64,000 nucleotides of DNA from Ureibacillus manganicus DSM 26584 (GTDB lineage Bacteria; Bacillota; Bacilli; Bacillales_A; Planococcaceae). Position numbers and translations under genes: made by a program. A model generated the notes under the pieces. It saw only the letters and a program-made list of their open reading frames with translations, searched no databases and was not told the origin of the DNA. Location: positions 1 to 64,000 of the forward strand of contig NZ_JPVN01000015.1 of the NCBI RefSeq assembly GCF_000772945.1. Reading direction: 5' to 3'. This document shows positions 19,533 to 29,516 of the stretch, piece by piece (the stretch's first letter is position 1; each line of letters starts with the position of its first letter).

Positions 19533-19560
19533 TTGACCGACCTAAATTAGGTCGGTCACA
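19533..19560. terminator. Hairpin between the MMPL gene and the small-protein operon
   Basis: TGACCGACCTAA/TTAGGTCGGTCA is a perfect 12-bp stem. The stop codon of the 55-residue minus-strand gene lies inside it. The T-run on the plus side is weak. Confidence 0.65.
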
Positions 19561-19709
19561 TTGTTTCCCTCTATAAATTTATAAGACTGTTCATCGATAG
19601 TTTTTTTCGGCTCATAGGTTGCAAAAAATACTTGAAACGCGATGACTATTAATATAACTGCTACTAACACAAAGCTAACTAAAGATATCGCTGCCTTTTT
19701 TCCACTCAT
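19542..19709 (-). CDS. 55-residue single-pass membrane protein, unknown function
   Basis: Translated from the minus strand: a short Lys-rich N-terminus (MSGKKAAISL), one strong membrane segment (about residues 8-30, VSFVLVAVILIVIAFQVFFA) and a hydrophilic tail (YEPKKTIDEQSYKFIEGNN). GAGGG lies about seven bases before the ATG. It starts 21 bases after the stop of the hypothetical gene at 19731 and stops inside the shared terminator hairpin, so both look like one transcript. I do not recognise a family. Confidence 0.65.
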   Translation of the reverse strand: MSGKKAAISLVSFVLVAVILIVIAFQVFFATYEPKKTIDEQSYKFIEGNNVTDLI

Positions 19710-19730
19710 CGTTTTCCCTCAATTTCTTCT

Positions 19731-20189
19731 CTAATCTTTTCTTTTGAATCCATCTTCTTGTAAATACGAAACAGCCGCTTCCCGAGTACCAAAGCTTTCT
19801 TCTAAATTCTGCTCGTAGTAAACATTCCAACTACGTTTTTCATAAATTAACTCAATTACCGCACCATTCTTTGAAGTCCATTTTTCAATAATCGGTTGGT
19901 CAGGATCTACAGATAAATAATTAATGGCATCTTCTAGAATTTCACGTAATTTCGATTCATTGTAATCTCTTATATTAACAAGACCTTTTTCATTTACCTC
20001 AGATTCATATTTTAATAAATCTCCAACATAAACGAAACCGTTCCCATTTGGATGAAGTTTTTCTACTACAATGGTCTTTTCATATAAGCTTTCATCATAA
20101 TGATAATTTAATCGGTTTAAAGAGATTTCCTTCTTTGTTAATTCAGGAAATGTCTCGATAATCTTCTGTTTCTGTTCAAATGATAGCAT
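19731..20189 (-). CDS. Conserved hypothetical soluble protein
   Basis: A 152-residue protein that I do not recognise. It has no signal peptide or membrane segment. The N-terminal half contains VVEKLHPNGNGFVYVGDLL and the C-terminal half KNGAVIELIYEKRSWNVYYE followed by a helical FGTREAAVSYLQEDGF, suggesting a small alpha/beta domain. ATG 20189 follows AAGGAG by seven bases. It precedes the 55-residue membrane protein with a 21-base gap. Confidence 0.75.
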   Translation of the reverse strand: MLSFEQKQKIIETFPELTKKEISLNRLNYHYDESLYEKTIVVEKLHPNGNGFVYVGDLLKYESEVNEKGLVNIRDYNESKLREILEDAINYLSVDPDQPIIEKWTSKNGAVIELIYEKRSWNVYYEQNLEESFGTREAAVSYLQEDGFKRKD

Positions 20190-20283
20190 GGGTGAGCTCC
20201 TTTTTATATACATTAATGTAATTGATAATTACTGTTACAGCGAAAAACAGCATACCATATTGGCATACTGTTAGTAACATGTT

Positions 20284-21372
20284 TTAAACTGATTTAGTTG
20301 CTGCTTCTTTAATCTTTTTACGTTCTTCATAAATATTGATAACGACTGCCTTAATTACTGCATATGTTGGAATAGCAATAATAATCGCGATAAATCCAGC
20401 AATGTTGCCAGCTGCAAGTACAATCGAAATTACTGTTAATGGGTGGATATTTAGCTTCTCTCCCATAATATTTGGAGTGATTAAGTTACTCTCTACCTGT
20501 TGTGCAACAAGAGTAATGATACATACCCAAACGACTAATAATGGGTCCTGTGGGGATTGTACTAAAGCAATTACAATAGCAGGTGCTAATGAAATCCATG
20601 GTCCGATAAAAGGAATCATATTCATAAAGAAGGCGAATATTGCTAGTAACAATGAATAGTCCAGTCTAATTAGAAGATATCCAATATATATAGAAACAGC
20701 TAATATTGCACTGATCATCACTTGCCCCTGAACATAGTTACGCAAAACATTGTCAATATCAGATAGAGTCTCTTTTACCCATCTACGTCTTTCCCCTGTG
20801 AATACGTTGTAAATTTGAGGCGCAAATTTTTCATGATCTTTTAACATAAAAATAAAGAAGAATGGAATTAAAATTAAAGTAAATGTGGCAGATACTGCTC
20901 CGCTAATAAACGATACAATCATTTGACTTCCCGCTACAGCAATACCTTGAATCGAATCAATTACAGAATCTATCATTTGCTGGGCCTGTAGAGGCAAACT
21001 GTCTTTGTTAGCTATGACAAAATCTGTTGCTTCCATAATCTTATCACCGATAAATGGAGCATTTTTTACCAGGTTACTTATTTGGGTTGAAATTGGGTTG
21101 GCGATTAACAATGCGAGACCTGTAAAAACACCTAATAATAGTAGAACAATCGTAATGATACTTCCCCATCTTGGCATTCCGCGCTTTTCTAAAAGTCTTT
21201 GTATCGGTTCCGTCACATAGTAAAGCACTCCCCCAATAAGCAAGGGCACAAATATTGTTTGCAAGATAATAAATAGCGGATTAAAAATCCAGTGTATTTC
21301 AATGGTGTATTTAATAATAAATAGTAATAGTAAAAGTCCAACACCTACTTGAAACCATACTTTTTTTGTCAT
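20284..21372 (-). CDS. AI-2E family (YhhT/TqsA-like) membrane permease
   Basis: A 362-residue protein with about seven to eight helices. PLLIGGVLYYVTEPIQRLLEKRGMPRW at the N-terminus, GQVMISAILAVSIYIGYLLIRL, and MIPFIGPWISLAPAIVIAL plus VQQ/ESNLITPNIMGEKLNIHPLTV in the second half are diagnostic of the AI-2E exporter family. Some members export autoinducer-2 and others act as Na+/H+ antiporters, so the substrate is open. ATG 21372 has better spacing to AAGGAAG than the GTG at 21384. Confidence 0.88.
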   Translation of the reverse strand: MTKKVWFQVGVGLLLLLFIIKYTIEIHWIFNPLFIILQTIFVPLLIGGVLYYVTEPIQRLLEKRGMPRWGSIITIVLLLLGVFTGLALLIANPISTQISNLVKNAPFIGDKIMEATDFVIANKDSLPLQAQQMIDSVIDSIQGIAVAGSQMIVSFISGAVSATFTLILIPFFFIFMLKDHEKFAPQIYNVFTGERRRWVKETLSDIDNVLRNYVQGQVMISAILAVSIYIGYLLIRLDYSLLLAIFAFFMNMIPFIGPWISLAPAIVIALVQSPQDPLLVVWVCIITLVAQQVESNLITPNIMGEKLNIHPLTVISIVLAAGNIAGFIAIIIAIPTYAVIKAVVINIYEERKKIKEAATKSV

Positions 21373-21475
21373 TATTTTTTTCACTTCCTTCCTAAACCTT
21401 TAACTAGTTTTTACCAAAAATGAACAATTAAAACCATATACGAATATATTAACAAAATCACCCATTATATATAAC

Positions 21476-21504
21476 AAAAACCCCTCGAAAAACGAGAGGT
21501 TTTT
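21476..21504 (-). terminator. Terminator of the M3 oligopeptidase gene
   Basis: AAAAACCCCTCG/CGAGAGGTTTTT hairpin immediately after the oligopeptidase stop, with a T-run on the minus strand. Confidence 0.8.
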
Positions 21505-21507
21505 ATT

Positions 21508-23205
21508 TTACAATTGTTCGTCATTAACCGAATTAATATATTCTTCGATAGATTCAATAATTGACTCAATACATCCATCTTTAAATGGTGATATTAAACC
21601 AGCTTCTTCAACAAGTTTTGTAAAGGATTTTGAACCACCTAATCCACAAAGGTGAAGATAGTCTTTCCAAGCATCATCAAAGTTCTCTCTTGAACGTTTC
21701 CAGAACTGATATGCACAAACTTGAGCAAGTGTGTAATCAATGTAGTAGAAAGGACTGTTATAAATATGTCCTTGGCGTTGCCAGAAGCCGCCTTGTTCTA
21801 GATAATCGTAGCCGTCATAATCTCTATGAGGTAAATATTTTTCTTCAATTTCTTTCCACGCTTGTTTACGTTCAGCTGGTGTCATGTTTGGATTTTCATA
21901 AACAACGTGTTGGAATTCATCAACCGCAACTCCGTATGGTAAGAATAATAATCCACTAGTTAAGTGAGTAAATTTATACTTTTCCGTTTCTTCTTTAAAG
22001 AATAGCTCCATCCACGGCCAAGTGAAGAACTCCATACTCATCGAATGAATTTCACATGACTCATAAGTAGGCCATAAGTATTCAGGGATACCAATATTAC
22101 GACTTCTATACACTTGGAACGCATGTCCTGCTTCATGTGTAAGAACATCAATATCACCTGAAGTACCGTTAAAGTTAGAGAAGATAAATGGTGAATTGTA
22201 ATTTTCGATAAATGTACAATAACCTCCGCTTTCTTTCCCTTTTTTCGCTTCTAAGTCCATTAAATCATGTTCAATCATGAAGTTAATAAATTCACCAGTT
22301 TCAGATGAAAGTTCTTCATACATTTTCTTACCATTTTCAGTAATCCATGCAGCGTCACCCTTTGGATTTGCATTTCCTGAAAGGAAGTTTAAACCTTCAT
22401 CATAATATTTAAAGTTATCTACACCAATTCGTTTAGCTTGTCTTTCATAAAGCTTTGTAGCTACTGGTACAATATACTCTTTTACTTGGTCACGGAAATT
22501 CTTAACCATTTCAGCATTATAGTCCACTCGGTTCATATTAATGTAACCAAGTTCAACATAGTTTTTATACCCTAAAGTCGTAGCGATTTGATGTCTAAGT
22601 TTAACAAGAGCATCATAGATTTCATCAAATTTTTCACCATTCTCTTTAAAGAAGTCAAATCTAGCAATCATTGCATTTTTACGTACTTCTCGATCTGTTG
22701 ACTCTCCATATGGAGCTAATTGAGCCAGTGTTAAAGTTTTTCCATCAAATTCAATTTGTGCAGAGGCAACAAGCTTACTATATTCTGATACAAGTTTGTT
22801 TTCCTTTTGCAGTAATTCAATAATTTCTGGTGAGAAAGATTTAATTTGGTTTTCAGCTAAAGCAAAAAGCTGAGTTCCCCATTTTTCCTCTAGTTGCGCA
22901 CGGAATGGAGATTTGACAAGCTCTTTATAATATTCGAAAATTACTTCCTCAAATTGTGGTGAAATATCGTCAAAGTAATCACGCTCGTTTTGATAAAACT
23001 CATCATTTGTATCAATAGATGCACGGATATATACTAACGAAGATTGTGTTCCATATTCATTTCGTACTTTGTTTATTTGCTCAATAGCAGTAATTTGTGC
23101 TTCAACAGTTGCAGCATTTTTGAATTGCTCAATAAATAAACGAATTTCCTTTGTTAACGTTTCTAATTCGGGTCTCTTATAATCATATTCCTTAAAGGTA
23201 ACCAT
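21508..23205 (-). CDS. M3-family oligoendopeptidase
   Basis: A 565-residue cytoplasmic zinc metallopeptidase of the M3 (thimet/PepF-like) family that cleaves short peptides. The zinc motif HEAGH lies near residue 355, with the third ligand in the following ESCEIHSMSMEFF stretch. YIDYTLAQVCAYQFW and HRDYDGYDYLEQGGFWQRQGHIY in the C-terminal half are typical of the shorter PepF-related branch. It stands alone with its own terminator and may process peptides brought in by the Opp system. Confidence 0.93.
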   Translation of the reverse strand: MVTFKEYDYKRPELETLTKEIRLFIEQFKNAATVEAQITAIEQINKVRNEYGTQSSLVYIRASIDTNDEFYQNERDYFDDISPQFEEVIFEYYKELVKSPFRAQLEEKWGTQLFALAENQIKSFSPEIIELLQKENKLVSEYSKLVASAQIEFDGKTLTLAQLAPYGESTDREVRKNAMIARFDFFKENGEKFDEIYDALVKLRHQIATTLGYKNYVELGYINMNRVDYNAEMVKNFRDQVKEYIVPVATKLYERQAKRIGVDNFKYYDEGLNFLSGNANPKGDAAWITENGKKMYEELSSETGEFINFMIEHDLMDLEAKKGKESGGYCTFIENYNSPFIFSNFNGTSGDIDVLTHEAGHAFQVYRSRNIGIPEYLWPTYESCEIHSMSMEFFTWPWMELFFKEETEKYKFTHLTSGLLFLPYGVAVDEFQHVVYENPNMTPAERKQAWKEIEEKYLPHRDYDGYDYLEQGGFWQRQGHIYNSPFYYIDYTLAQVCAYQFWKRSRENFDDAWKDYLHLCGLGGSKSFTKLVEEAGLISPFKDGCIESIIESIEEYINSVNDEQL

Positions 23206-23297
23206 TATCTAGCCTCTTTTCTTGTTTTTGGAATAGTTTGAATTTTAATTATATACCTAATCTGGACATCTAGCAAACTAGTAACCAATACATATTG

Positions 23298-23340
23298 ACC
23301 TATTCAAAACTGTAGGTTCAACTTGCAGTTTTGAATAGGT
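23298..23340. terminator. Long hairpin after the Cache chemoreceptor gene
   Basis: ACCTATTCAAAACTG (23298-23312) and CAGTTTTGAATAGGT (23326-23340) form a perfect 15-bp stem. It follows the minus-strand receptor gene, but no clear T-run is seen. Confidence 0.6.
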
Positions 23341-23357
23341 ATTGGAGTAAAGTTAAA

Positions 23358-25100
23358 CTATTTTACAACAAACTGACTGATTGATTCTTGTAAACTTAGA
23401 AGCTCATGTGTCAAATCATTTGAAGATTCTGTAACCAGTTGAATTGCTCTTTGTTGTTCTTCTACTGATGCGGTTACTTCTTCTGCTGTTGCTGCATTGT
23501 TTTCGCTAATTTGTGTGATACTGTCAATTGCTCTCACAATACTATTTTTTGAATTATTCAATTGGTTAGCACTGTCGGTTACTTGTTTAATCGCTCTAAT
23601 TATATTATCTACAGCTGTTTCAATTTCCCTAAAGGATGTTTCAGTTTCATTTACCGATTTATTTTGACCTAGTATAATAACATTTGTCTTTGACATTTCC
23701 TTTGTAACATTTGCAGTCTCACTTGCAATTCCTTTTAGTGTATTACCCACCAAATTCGTCGCTTTACTTGTTTGGTCCGCTAGCTTCCGGACTTCTTCTG
23801 CAACAACTGCAAATCCTTTACCATGTTCACCGGCTCTAGCTGCTTCAATAGATGCATTTAATGCTAATAAGTTTGTTTGATCTGATATTTCATTAATTGT
23901 TCCAACTATACCTTCAATTTCTTTTACTTTTAATACAAGATTATCTAGTACTACTTGCACATTATGAATTACATCTAGTGACTCTTGAGAGCGCACTTTT
24001 AATTCAACTAAATTGTTCATCCCATTTTCACTTGATTTCTTCATTAGTGTTGATGATTCTAACATTGTGAGATTTCTTTCATGGAGTACTTCTATTTCTT
24101 CAGCAAATTCTCTCGTTGTTCTACTAGTTTCCTCAGCGTCTGAAGCCTGTTGTGTTGCACCTTTTGCTACTTCTGTAACAGCCTTCACAATATTCTCTCC
24201 ATAGGCTGTTGTTTCTTCAGCTACAGCAGTCAAATTACTAGAGGTACTTTGAATTTCAACAATAGTGGATTCCACACCTGATATGAGTGTTTTCAATTGA
24301 CCTACCATATGGTTAAAACCATTATTTAAAAATCCTACTTCATCGCGTCTCTTCATTTCATCTAGTTCAACTGTTAAATTACCTTTTGCCACTTCACGAA
24401 CATTTTTGGTTAGTTTCGTTAATGGGTGTGCAAGATACTTTGAAAAACCTAAAGCATAAACAGATCCGATTATTAAAGCAATAGTAATTGTAATAACGAT
24501 TGTAAACAATAATTCATTTGCAGCAGCATTAAAGTCTTGACTGTACGTTCCTGACGCAACAATCCAATCCCAATGCGGATCTACTTTTGAAAAGATAAGT
24601 TTAGGGGCTACTGTTGTTTGCCCTGGTAATTCAAATTCATAATATGTAAACCCTCCTCCTGCTAATGCCTGATCTTTAACTTCTCGTATGAAGTATTGAC
24701 CAGTGCTATCTTGGTCATTCCATAAATTATCGCCTTCTCGTGTTGGATGGCCAAGCAGTGTGCCATCATGACCTAAAATATATATGTAACCATTCTCACC
24801 CAAATCCCCAGGATAGGAAATTTCACGTTTCCCCTCAGCATTCATTGCCCCAATTAATGTTGTCTTTACTTGCTCCTGTGCTTCCTCTAGTGTTAATATA
24901 CCGTTTTCCACATCTTGATTTACTCTTTCAATTAATTGTAAGGAGGATTCGACACTATTCTTAATAATTGTCTCACCTAGATTATCTAGGCTGCTTTGAG
25001 CTTTATAATAGCTTACAGCACCGATAATTATACTTGGAACTAATAGTAACGTTGCTGCAAATATTAATAGAGTTCCTTTAATTGAACGAAAAAACTTCAT
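23358..25100 (-). CDS. Methyl-accepting chemotaxis protein with Cache sensor domain
   Basis: A 580-residue transmembrane receptor: membrane helix about residues 9-31, an extracellular Cache domain ([22 protein letters not shown], then [14 protein letters not shown]), a second helix about 195-217, a HAMP domain ([25 protein letters not shown]) and a C-terminal signalling coiled coil with the hairpin tip [38 protein letters not shown]. It would pass a ligand signal to the CheA/CheW array. No chemotaxis operon adjoins it, and the ligand is unknown. Confidence 0.95.
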   Translation of the reverse strand: MKFFRSIKGTLLIFAATLLLVPSIIIGAVSYYKAQSSLDNLGETIIKNSVESSLQLIERVNQDVENGILTLEEAQEQVKTTLIGAMNAEGKREISYPGDLGENGYIYILGHDGTLLGHPTREGDNLWNDQDSTGQYFIREVKDQALAGGGFTYYEFELPGQTTVAPKLIFSKVDPHWDWIVASGTYSQDFNAAANELLFTIVITITIALIIGSVYALGFSKYLAHPLTKLTKNVREVAKGNLTVELDEMKRRDEVGFLNNGFNHMVGQLKTLISGVESTIVEIQSTSSNLTAVAEETTAYGENIVKAVTEVAKGATQQASDAEETSRTTREFAEEIEVLHERNLTMLESSTLMKKSSENGMNNLVELKVRSQESLDVIHNVQVVLDNLVLKVKEIEGIVGTINEISDQTNLLALNASIEAARAGEHGKGFAVVAEEVRKLADQTSKATNLVGNTLKGIASETANVTKEMSKTNVIILGQNKSVNETETSFREIETAVDNIIRAIKQVTDSANQLNNSKNSIVRAIDSITQISENNAATAEEVTASVEEQQRAIQLVTESSNDLTHELLSLQESISQFVVK

Positions 25101-25290
25101 ATCATTCCACCACGCTTTATATTATTAATTAATAATATTATTACAACATTTCCCCATTCTTACAATATTATCTTAGTAGAATAAATACATATTTTCTATT
25201 TCGCGTTCGATATTTTCTCCTTTGCTTTAATATATAATCGAACCCTATCTATTGGATAAACCAGTTTTCAAAGATATTTTTACACACAAA

Positions 25291-25318
25291 AAAACCAGTA
25301 GCTAGGGCTACTGGTTTT
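25291..25318 (-). terminator. Terminator of yeeI
   Basis: AAAACCAGTAGC/GCTACTGGTTTT perfect stem with a T-run on the minus strand, 12 bases past the stop codon. Confidence 0.85.
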
Positions 25319-25329
25319 TACTCTAATTT

Positions 25330-26049
25330 TTAATCTTCTAATTCAGCGTTATGATACACGCGTTGAACATCATCTAAATCTTCTAATGCATCTATCATTT
25401 TTTCGAACTTTTCTTGTTCCTCAGCCGATAATTTCACTTCAGTTTGAGGTAACATTGTCAGCTCAGCTACAGTAAATTCTGTAATCCCTGCTTCTTTAAA
25501 TGCCTCTTGAGCTACATGGAATTGATCTGGTTCTGCATATACAATCGTTACATCTTCATCTTCAAAGACATCACGAGCATCAACATCTGCTTCTAGCAAT
25601 ATTTCCAATACTTCGTCAGCAGATTTACCTTCTATTCCAAAAACAGCCGTAGAGTCGAACATATAAGTAACAGAACCACTTACACCCATGTTCCCACCGT
25701 TTTTACCGAAAGCCGCGCGAACATCTGAAGCCGTTCTATTTACGTTATTTGTTAACGCATCAACAACCACCATTGTTCCGCCTACACCAAAGCCTTCATA
25801 ACGTAGTTCATCGTAGTCTTCGCCGCCAGCACCTTTTGCTTTATCAATTGCTTTATCAATAATGTGTTTTGGCACATTGTAAGTTTTCGCACGTTCTAAT
25901 ACAAATTTTAATGCTGCATTTGATTCTGGATCTGGTTCACCTTTTTTAGCAGCTACATAGATTTCAACACCAAACTTCGCATAAATACGACTAGTATTTT
26001 TATCTTTTTCTGCTTTTTTATCTTTAATATTATTCCATTTACGACCCAT
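25330..26049 (-). CDS. yeeI: YebC/PmpR (TACO1) family protein
   Basis: A 239-residue protein of the YebC/TACO1 family. [36 protein letters not shown] at the N-terminus, [14 protein letters not shown], and the central [23 protein letters not shown] are diagnostic. Members have been described both as DNA-binding regulators and, more recently, as factors helping ribosomes through proline-rich stretches. ATG 26049 is chosen by homology over the GTG at 26058; the ribosome binding site is weak. It is a single gene with its own terminator. Confidence 0.94.
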   Translation of the reverse strand: MGRKWNNIKDKKAEKDKNTSRIYAKFGVEIYVAAKKGEPDPESNAALKFVLERAKTYNVPKHIIDKAIDKAKGAGGEDYDELRYEGFGVGGTMVVVDALTNNVNRTASDVRAAFGKNGGNMGVSGSVTYMFDSTAVFGIEGKSADEVLEILLEADVDARDVFEDEDVTIVYAEPDQFHVAQEAFKEAGITEFTVAELTMLPQTEVKLSAEEQEKFEKMIDALEDLDDVQRVYHNAELED

Positions 26050-26176
26050 TGGGATCACTCTCTTTCATTGATTATGGATATACATCAAGGCATGTTCACC
26101 TATATTAAGAAAATGAGACTGTAATATTATACACCAAGATACTAAAAAGTTAAAAGATGATAATATATTTAAGCTT

Positions 26177-26632
26177 CTAGTTTTTAAGGATAATTTGTAA
26201 TAGTGCCTGACATCCGTCTAATACCAATTCATAGGTCTCTTGAAAATCACCTGTGTAATAAGGATCTGGAACATCTTTATTATGATTTGTTAGATCTAAG
26301 AAACGGACAATTTTCGGATGATTCGGTTGGCCAAGCATATCACGGATATTACGAACATTGCTCGAATCCATTCCAATAATATAATCAAACTTATCAAAAT
26401 CATCTTTATGTAATTGCCTTGCTTTTATGCCTGTTGTTGATATATTAAATTCTTTTAGTTTTGATATAGTTCCTTTATGTGGGCCTTCTCCAATATGCCA
26501 ACTACTAGTCGCCGCTGAGTCTACTTTAATCTTATAGCTAAGCCCTCTTTTTTCAACGAGGTCCCTCATAACTGCTTCGGCCATCGGAGAGCGACATATA
26601 TTGCCAAGGCAAACAAACAATACATTAATCAT
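26177..26632 (-). CDS. yfkJ: Low-molecular-weight protein tyrosine phosphatase
   Basis: A 151-residue LMW-PTP. The catalytic P-loop CLGNICRS occupies about residues 8-15 (nucleophile Cys8, Arg14), and the general-acid aspartate lies in VPDPYYTGDF near residue 120. These enzymes dephosphorylate tyrosine or arginine residues in the cytoplasm; B. subtilis YfkJ is linked to stress response. ATG 26632 follows AAGGAG by eight bases. It lies directly downstream of plsC, with a terminator hairpin between. Confidence 0.93.
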   Translation of the reverse strand: MINVLFVCLGNICRSPMAEAVMRDLVEKRGLSYKIKVDSAATSSWHIGEGPHKGTISKLKEFNISTTGIKARQLHKDDFDKFDYIIGMDSSNVRNIRDMLGQPNHPKIVRFLDLTNHNKDVPDPYYTGDFQETYELVLDGCQALLQIILKN

Positions 26633-26653
26633 GTGATTTCTCCTTATAGAAAA

Positions 26654-26676
26654 CACTCTCCATCTTGGGAGAGTGC
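26654..26676 (-). terminator. Terminator between plsC and yfkJ
   Basis: CACTCTCC/GGAGAGTG stem with TTTT following on the minus strand, ending about 20 bases before the yfkJ start. Confidence 0.7.
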
Positions 26677-26683
26677 ATATATA

Positions 26684-27286
26684 CTATTTCTTCTCTTTTA
26701 AATCCTCTAAAACTTTTATGAGTCGATTAAGTTCCGCCTCTAAAAATTCCGTTGCAGCTTCTCTTCCTTCTTTACCACTTTCTACAATAAATGGTTCCCC
26801 GTATATTAAGTATCCTTTTTGACGCTTAAATACTTCCTTTACATTACGTGGGCCAATATAAGCTGCTGGTACAATTTTCGCTTTTGACAGTTGCGCAATT
26901 GTAATAGCACCTTGCTTTAACTCTGTATTTTCTGTGGATCTTGTTCCACTTGGGAAAATACCAACGATTTTACCTTCTTTGATAAGCTGTCTTGGTATTT
27001 TAATTACACTTGGACCAGGGTTATCACGATCAACAGGAAATGCATTCAAATTTGCTATTAACGGGCCTAATACTTTTCCTTCAAACAGTTGTTTTTTTGC
27101 CATAAAGTGTATCTGACGAGGGAAAATAGAAACTCCTAAATTTAGAATATCGACATACCCATTATGAGTACAGGCGACAATATACCCTTCTTCTTTTGGT
27201 AAGTTTTCTTTCCCATATACTTTTGCTTTTGAACCATTAACAGTTAAAAAAGCTCTTACAAGTCTTGCTCCAAAATTATATAACAC
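26684..27286 (-). CDS. plsC: 1-acyl-sn-glycerol-3-phosphate acyltransferase
   Basis: A 200-residue membrane-associated PlsC-family acyltransferase that makes phosphatidate from lysophosphatidate. The catalytic block I is HNGYVD (an HX4D motif with an unusual G-Y centre), block III is IVGIFPSGTRS (FPSGTRS replaces the common FPEGTRS), and block IV is KIVPAAYIG. The N-terminal hydrophobic region fits a membrane anchor. It precedes yfkJ with a terminator between them. Confidence 0.92.
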   Translation of the reverse strand: MLYNFGARLVRAFLTVNGSKAKVYGKENLPKEEGYIVACTHNGYVDILNLGVSIFPRQIHFMAKKQLFEGKVLGPLIANLNAFPVDRDNPGPSVIKIPRQLIKEGKIVGIFPSGTRSTENTELKQGAITIAQLSKAKIVPAAYIGPRNVKEVFKRQKGYLIYGEPFIVESGKEGREAATEFLEAELNRLIKVLEDLKEKK

Positions 27287-27360
27287 GAATGTCGCCTACC
27301 TTATACTATTTCTATTATTGTTATTGTAATCTATAATCTACTGTGGATTCAATCGATGTT

Positions 27361-28206
27361 TTATTCTATTTCTCCAACTAGAATATCTAAATCAATTGTT
27401 ATCTCTTTAATATGCATTTGATTTATATTTTCTACATGCCACCCTAACGGTGTCATTTCTAGAAGTTTTGGTACAAGATGTTCTTCTAGAGGTTGAGTAT
27501 AAGTTATACGAAAGACCTCCACTTTTGACAAGTGCTCTTTAAAGTGTCTAACCGTTCTTTCATTTGTATATTGTTCTTTGTCAGTTTTAGCAAACGCTTC
27601 TTTTCTCAACTGCTGTAAGTAGCCTTCTTGAGGAACTACTTTAATTACCTTTCCTTTTGGTGTTAACAGTCTCGTAAATTCTTCATAATTAGCTGGTGAA
27701 AGGAAATTTAAGATACAGTCAAAAGTTTGTTCCTGGAATGGACTATTTGCCAAGTCACCAACACACCATATGTTTTGGTCGTAATATTTTGCAGCTGTAA
27801 GTATACCTTCTTTTGAAATGTCTATCCCTACTGATACTGTATCAGACTCAAGTTTTCCACAGATTTTATCCAAATGAGTTCCTTCACCGCAACCAGCATC
27901 TAAAATATTAATTATATTTGAAGCAGAAAGTATCTCCACTATTTTTTCATGTACAGGATTATACAACCCACTTAGAATAATCTCTCTGCGTGATTCAAAT
28001 AATTCTTTACTATACATAGACTGAATATGTTTTGTAAGAAAGTTTACATAACCTTGTTTAGCAATATCAAAAGAATGATTTTGTGAACAGCGAATTGTAC
28101 CACTTTCATCGATAATCATGTCATTTTTACAAACAGGACATTGGAAATGCTTTTGCTGTTGTTTCATAGTTGAAATACTAGCTTCTCTTTTAGAAAGTTT
28201 ACCCAT
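27361..28206 (-). CDS. rlmA: 23S rRNA (guanine-N1) methyltransferase, RlmA type
   Basis: A 281-residue enzyme with an N-terminal zinc finger (CPVC, then C and H in IRCSQNHSFDIAKQGYVNFL) followed by a Rossmann methyltransferase domain (ILDAGCGEGTHLDKI). This layout is RrmA/RlmA, which methylates a guanine in helix 35 of 23S rRNA (G745 in E. coli, G748 in Gram-positives, the TlrB type). The Gram-positive RlmA-II assignment is by lineage. AAGGAG sits at proper distance from ATG 28206. A modification in the peptide exit tunnel can affect macrolide binding. Confidence 0.87.
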   Translation of the reverse strand: MGKLSKREASISTMKQQQKHFQCPVCKNDMIIDESGTIRCSQNHSFDIAKQGYVNFLTKHIQSMYSKELFESRREIILSGLYNPVHEKIVEILSASNIINILDAGCGEGTHLDKICGKLESDTVSVGIDISKEGILTAAKYYDQNIWCVGDLANSPFQEQTFDCILNFLSPANYEEFTRLLTPKGKVIKVVPQEGYLQQLRKEAFAKTDKEQYTNERTVRHFKEHLSKVEVFRITYTQPLEEHLVPKLLEMTPLGWHVENINQMHIKEITIDLDILVGEIE

Positions 28207-28360
28207 TCTTTACTCCTTAATGATTATTAATAGTGTTATCCCTACTATACTTTATTTTAGGAAAGTGAGTGTGATTTCAATGTTATTTATAAATAAGCTT
28301 GTTTTATTTTTAATGCTTTTACAATAAATTATGAGCTACACCATTTGTGATAATAAAATA

Positions 28361-28394
28361 AACCGGAAGGAGTTTTAATTCCTCACGGTTTTCC
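28361..28394 (-). terminator. Terminator of the soluble chemoreceptor-like gene
   Basis: AAACCG plus GGAG on the left pair with CTCC-type and CGGTTT bases on the right, with T-rich sequence on the minus strand. The stem is imperfect. Confidence 0.55.
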
Positions 28395-28404
28395 ATTTGC
28401 ATTT

Positions 28405-29361
28405 TTAGTTTGCTCTTGTTGGAAACTGCTTGACCTTTTCTACAGCTTCTATAAGTTTTTCAGTTACAATATCCGATTCTTGAATGTGACTATTTAGAAC
28501 TGAATTTGTTTCATCAAAAATTTCCGTAGAACGTTTAAAGTTATTTAAAACTTCCTCGTTGGATATTTTCTGATTTTGTATAAATGTAATTAATTCATGA
28601 ACTTCGATTTTTACATCCTTAATCATACTCAGCAATTCATGAATCTGTTCTGATGTATTTACACTTGTTTTCATTCCTTGTTCTACTAGCTGCATATTAC
28701 TTTGGGTATTATCAAATACTTTCATTATCTGTAACTGAGTTTCTTTTGTAAGATTCACTATATCTTCAGTACTTTTTTTAGTACTTTCTGCTAGTTTCCT
28801 AACTTCATCCGCAACGACTGAAAAGCCTTTCCCATGTTCTCCAGCTCTTGCAGCCTCAATGGATGCATTTAGTGCAAGTAAATTCGTTTGATTTGAAATA
28901 TCACTAATCACTTTTACGATATCTTCAATTTGTTTAGAACGTACGCTTAATTCGTTCATATTATCAGTTGTTTTTTTCGATTCTTCTCCTAAACGGTCAA
29001 TAATTTCTCCAACTGCACTTACGGCTTCTTTACTATCATTGGATACTCTAACCATTTCTTCAGAGGCATTAATTAATTTGTCACCTTTTTCCAAGGCTTT
29101 ATCTGATATAACATTTGATTCAACTGTGCTTTGTTCAACTATATTAAATTGGTTTAATATGTCTTTAACCATTTCCCCTAGTATGATATGTTGACTATTG
29201 ACTTTATCGTGCTGTTCAATTGTTGAGATAAGTTCCTTATGTAATTGATTTAAAAATATTTGAAATTTGTGTTCCTTTTCATCTAACTTCTCATTTAATT
29301 CATCAATTTTTTGCTTAAATAATTCAATATCGTCCTTTTTGGAAAATAAAGCAGATAGCAT
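28405..29361 (-). CDS. Soluble methyl-accepting chemotaxis-type signal transducer
   Basis: A 318-residue cytoplasmic protein without membrane helices. An N-terminal coiled coil ([19 protein letters not shown]) leads into an MCP signalling domain with tip [20 protein letters not shown] and [20 protein letters not shown]. No haem, PAS or CZB sensor is obvious. It resembles short soluble receptors such as B. subtilis YfmS, which can affect motor behaviour. The start at 29361 follows GGGGG by six bases. Confidence 0.85.
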   Translation of the reverse strand: MLSALFSKKDDIELFKQKIDELNEKLDEKEHKFQIFLNQLHKELISTIEQHDKVNSQHIILGEMVKDILNQFNIVEQSTVESNVISDKALEKGDKLINASEEMVRVSNDSKEAVSAVGEIIDRLGEESKKTTDNMNELSVRSKQIEDIVKVISDISNQTNLLALNASIEAARAGEHGKGFSVVADEVRKLAESTKKSTEDIVNLTKETQLQIMKVFDNTQSNMQLVEQGMKTSVNTSEQIHELLSMIKDVKIEVHELITFIQNQKISNEEVLNNFKRSTEIFDETNSVLNSHIQESDIVTEKLIEAVEKVKQFPTRAN

Positions 29362-29458
29362 AGACATCCCCCAGTTTGTTATTAAAAAATAATATATATT
29401 ACTACAAAGTATAGCACACTTTAAAACCAATACAGTTGTTCAATTTATTGATAGTTAA

Positions 29459-29503
29459 AAAAGCATTCCCAAAAGTCATTCTTACGTCGACTTTCAGGAA
29501 CAG
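29459..29503 (-). terminator. Terminator of the manganese catalase gene
   Basis: On the minus strand an imperfect stem TTCC-TGAAAGTC / GACTTTTGGGAA is followed by TGCTTTTTT. Confidence 0.6.
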
Positions 29504-29516
29504 CCTCTAAATTCTA

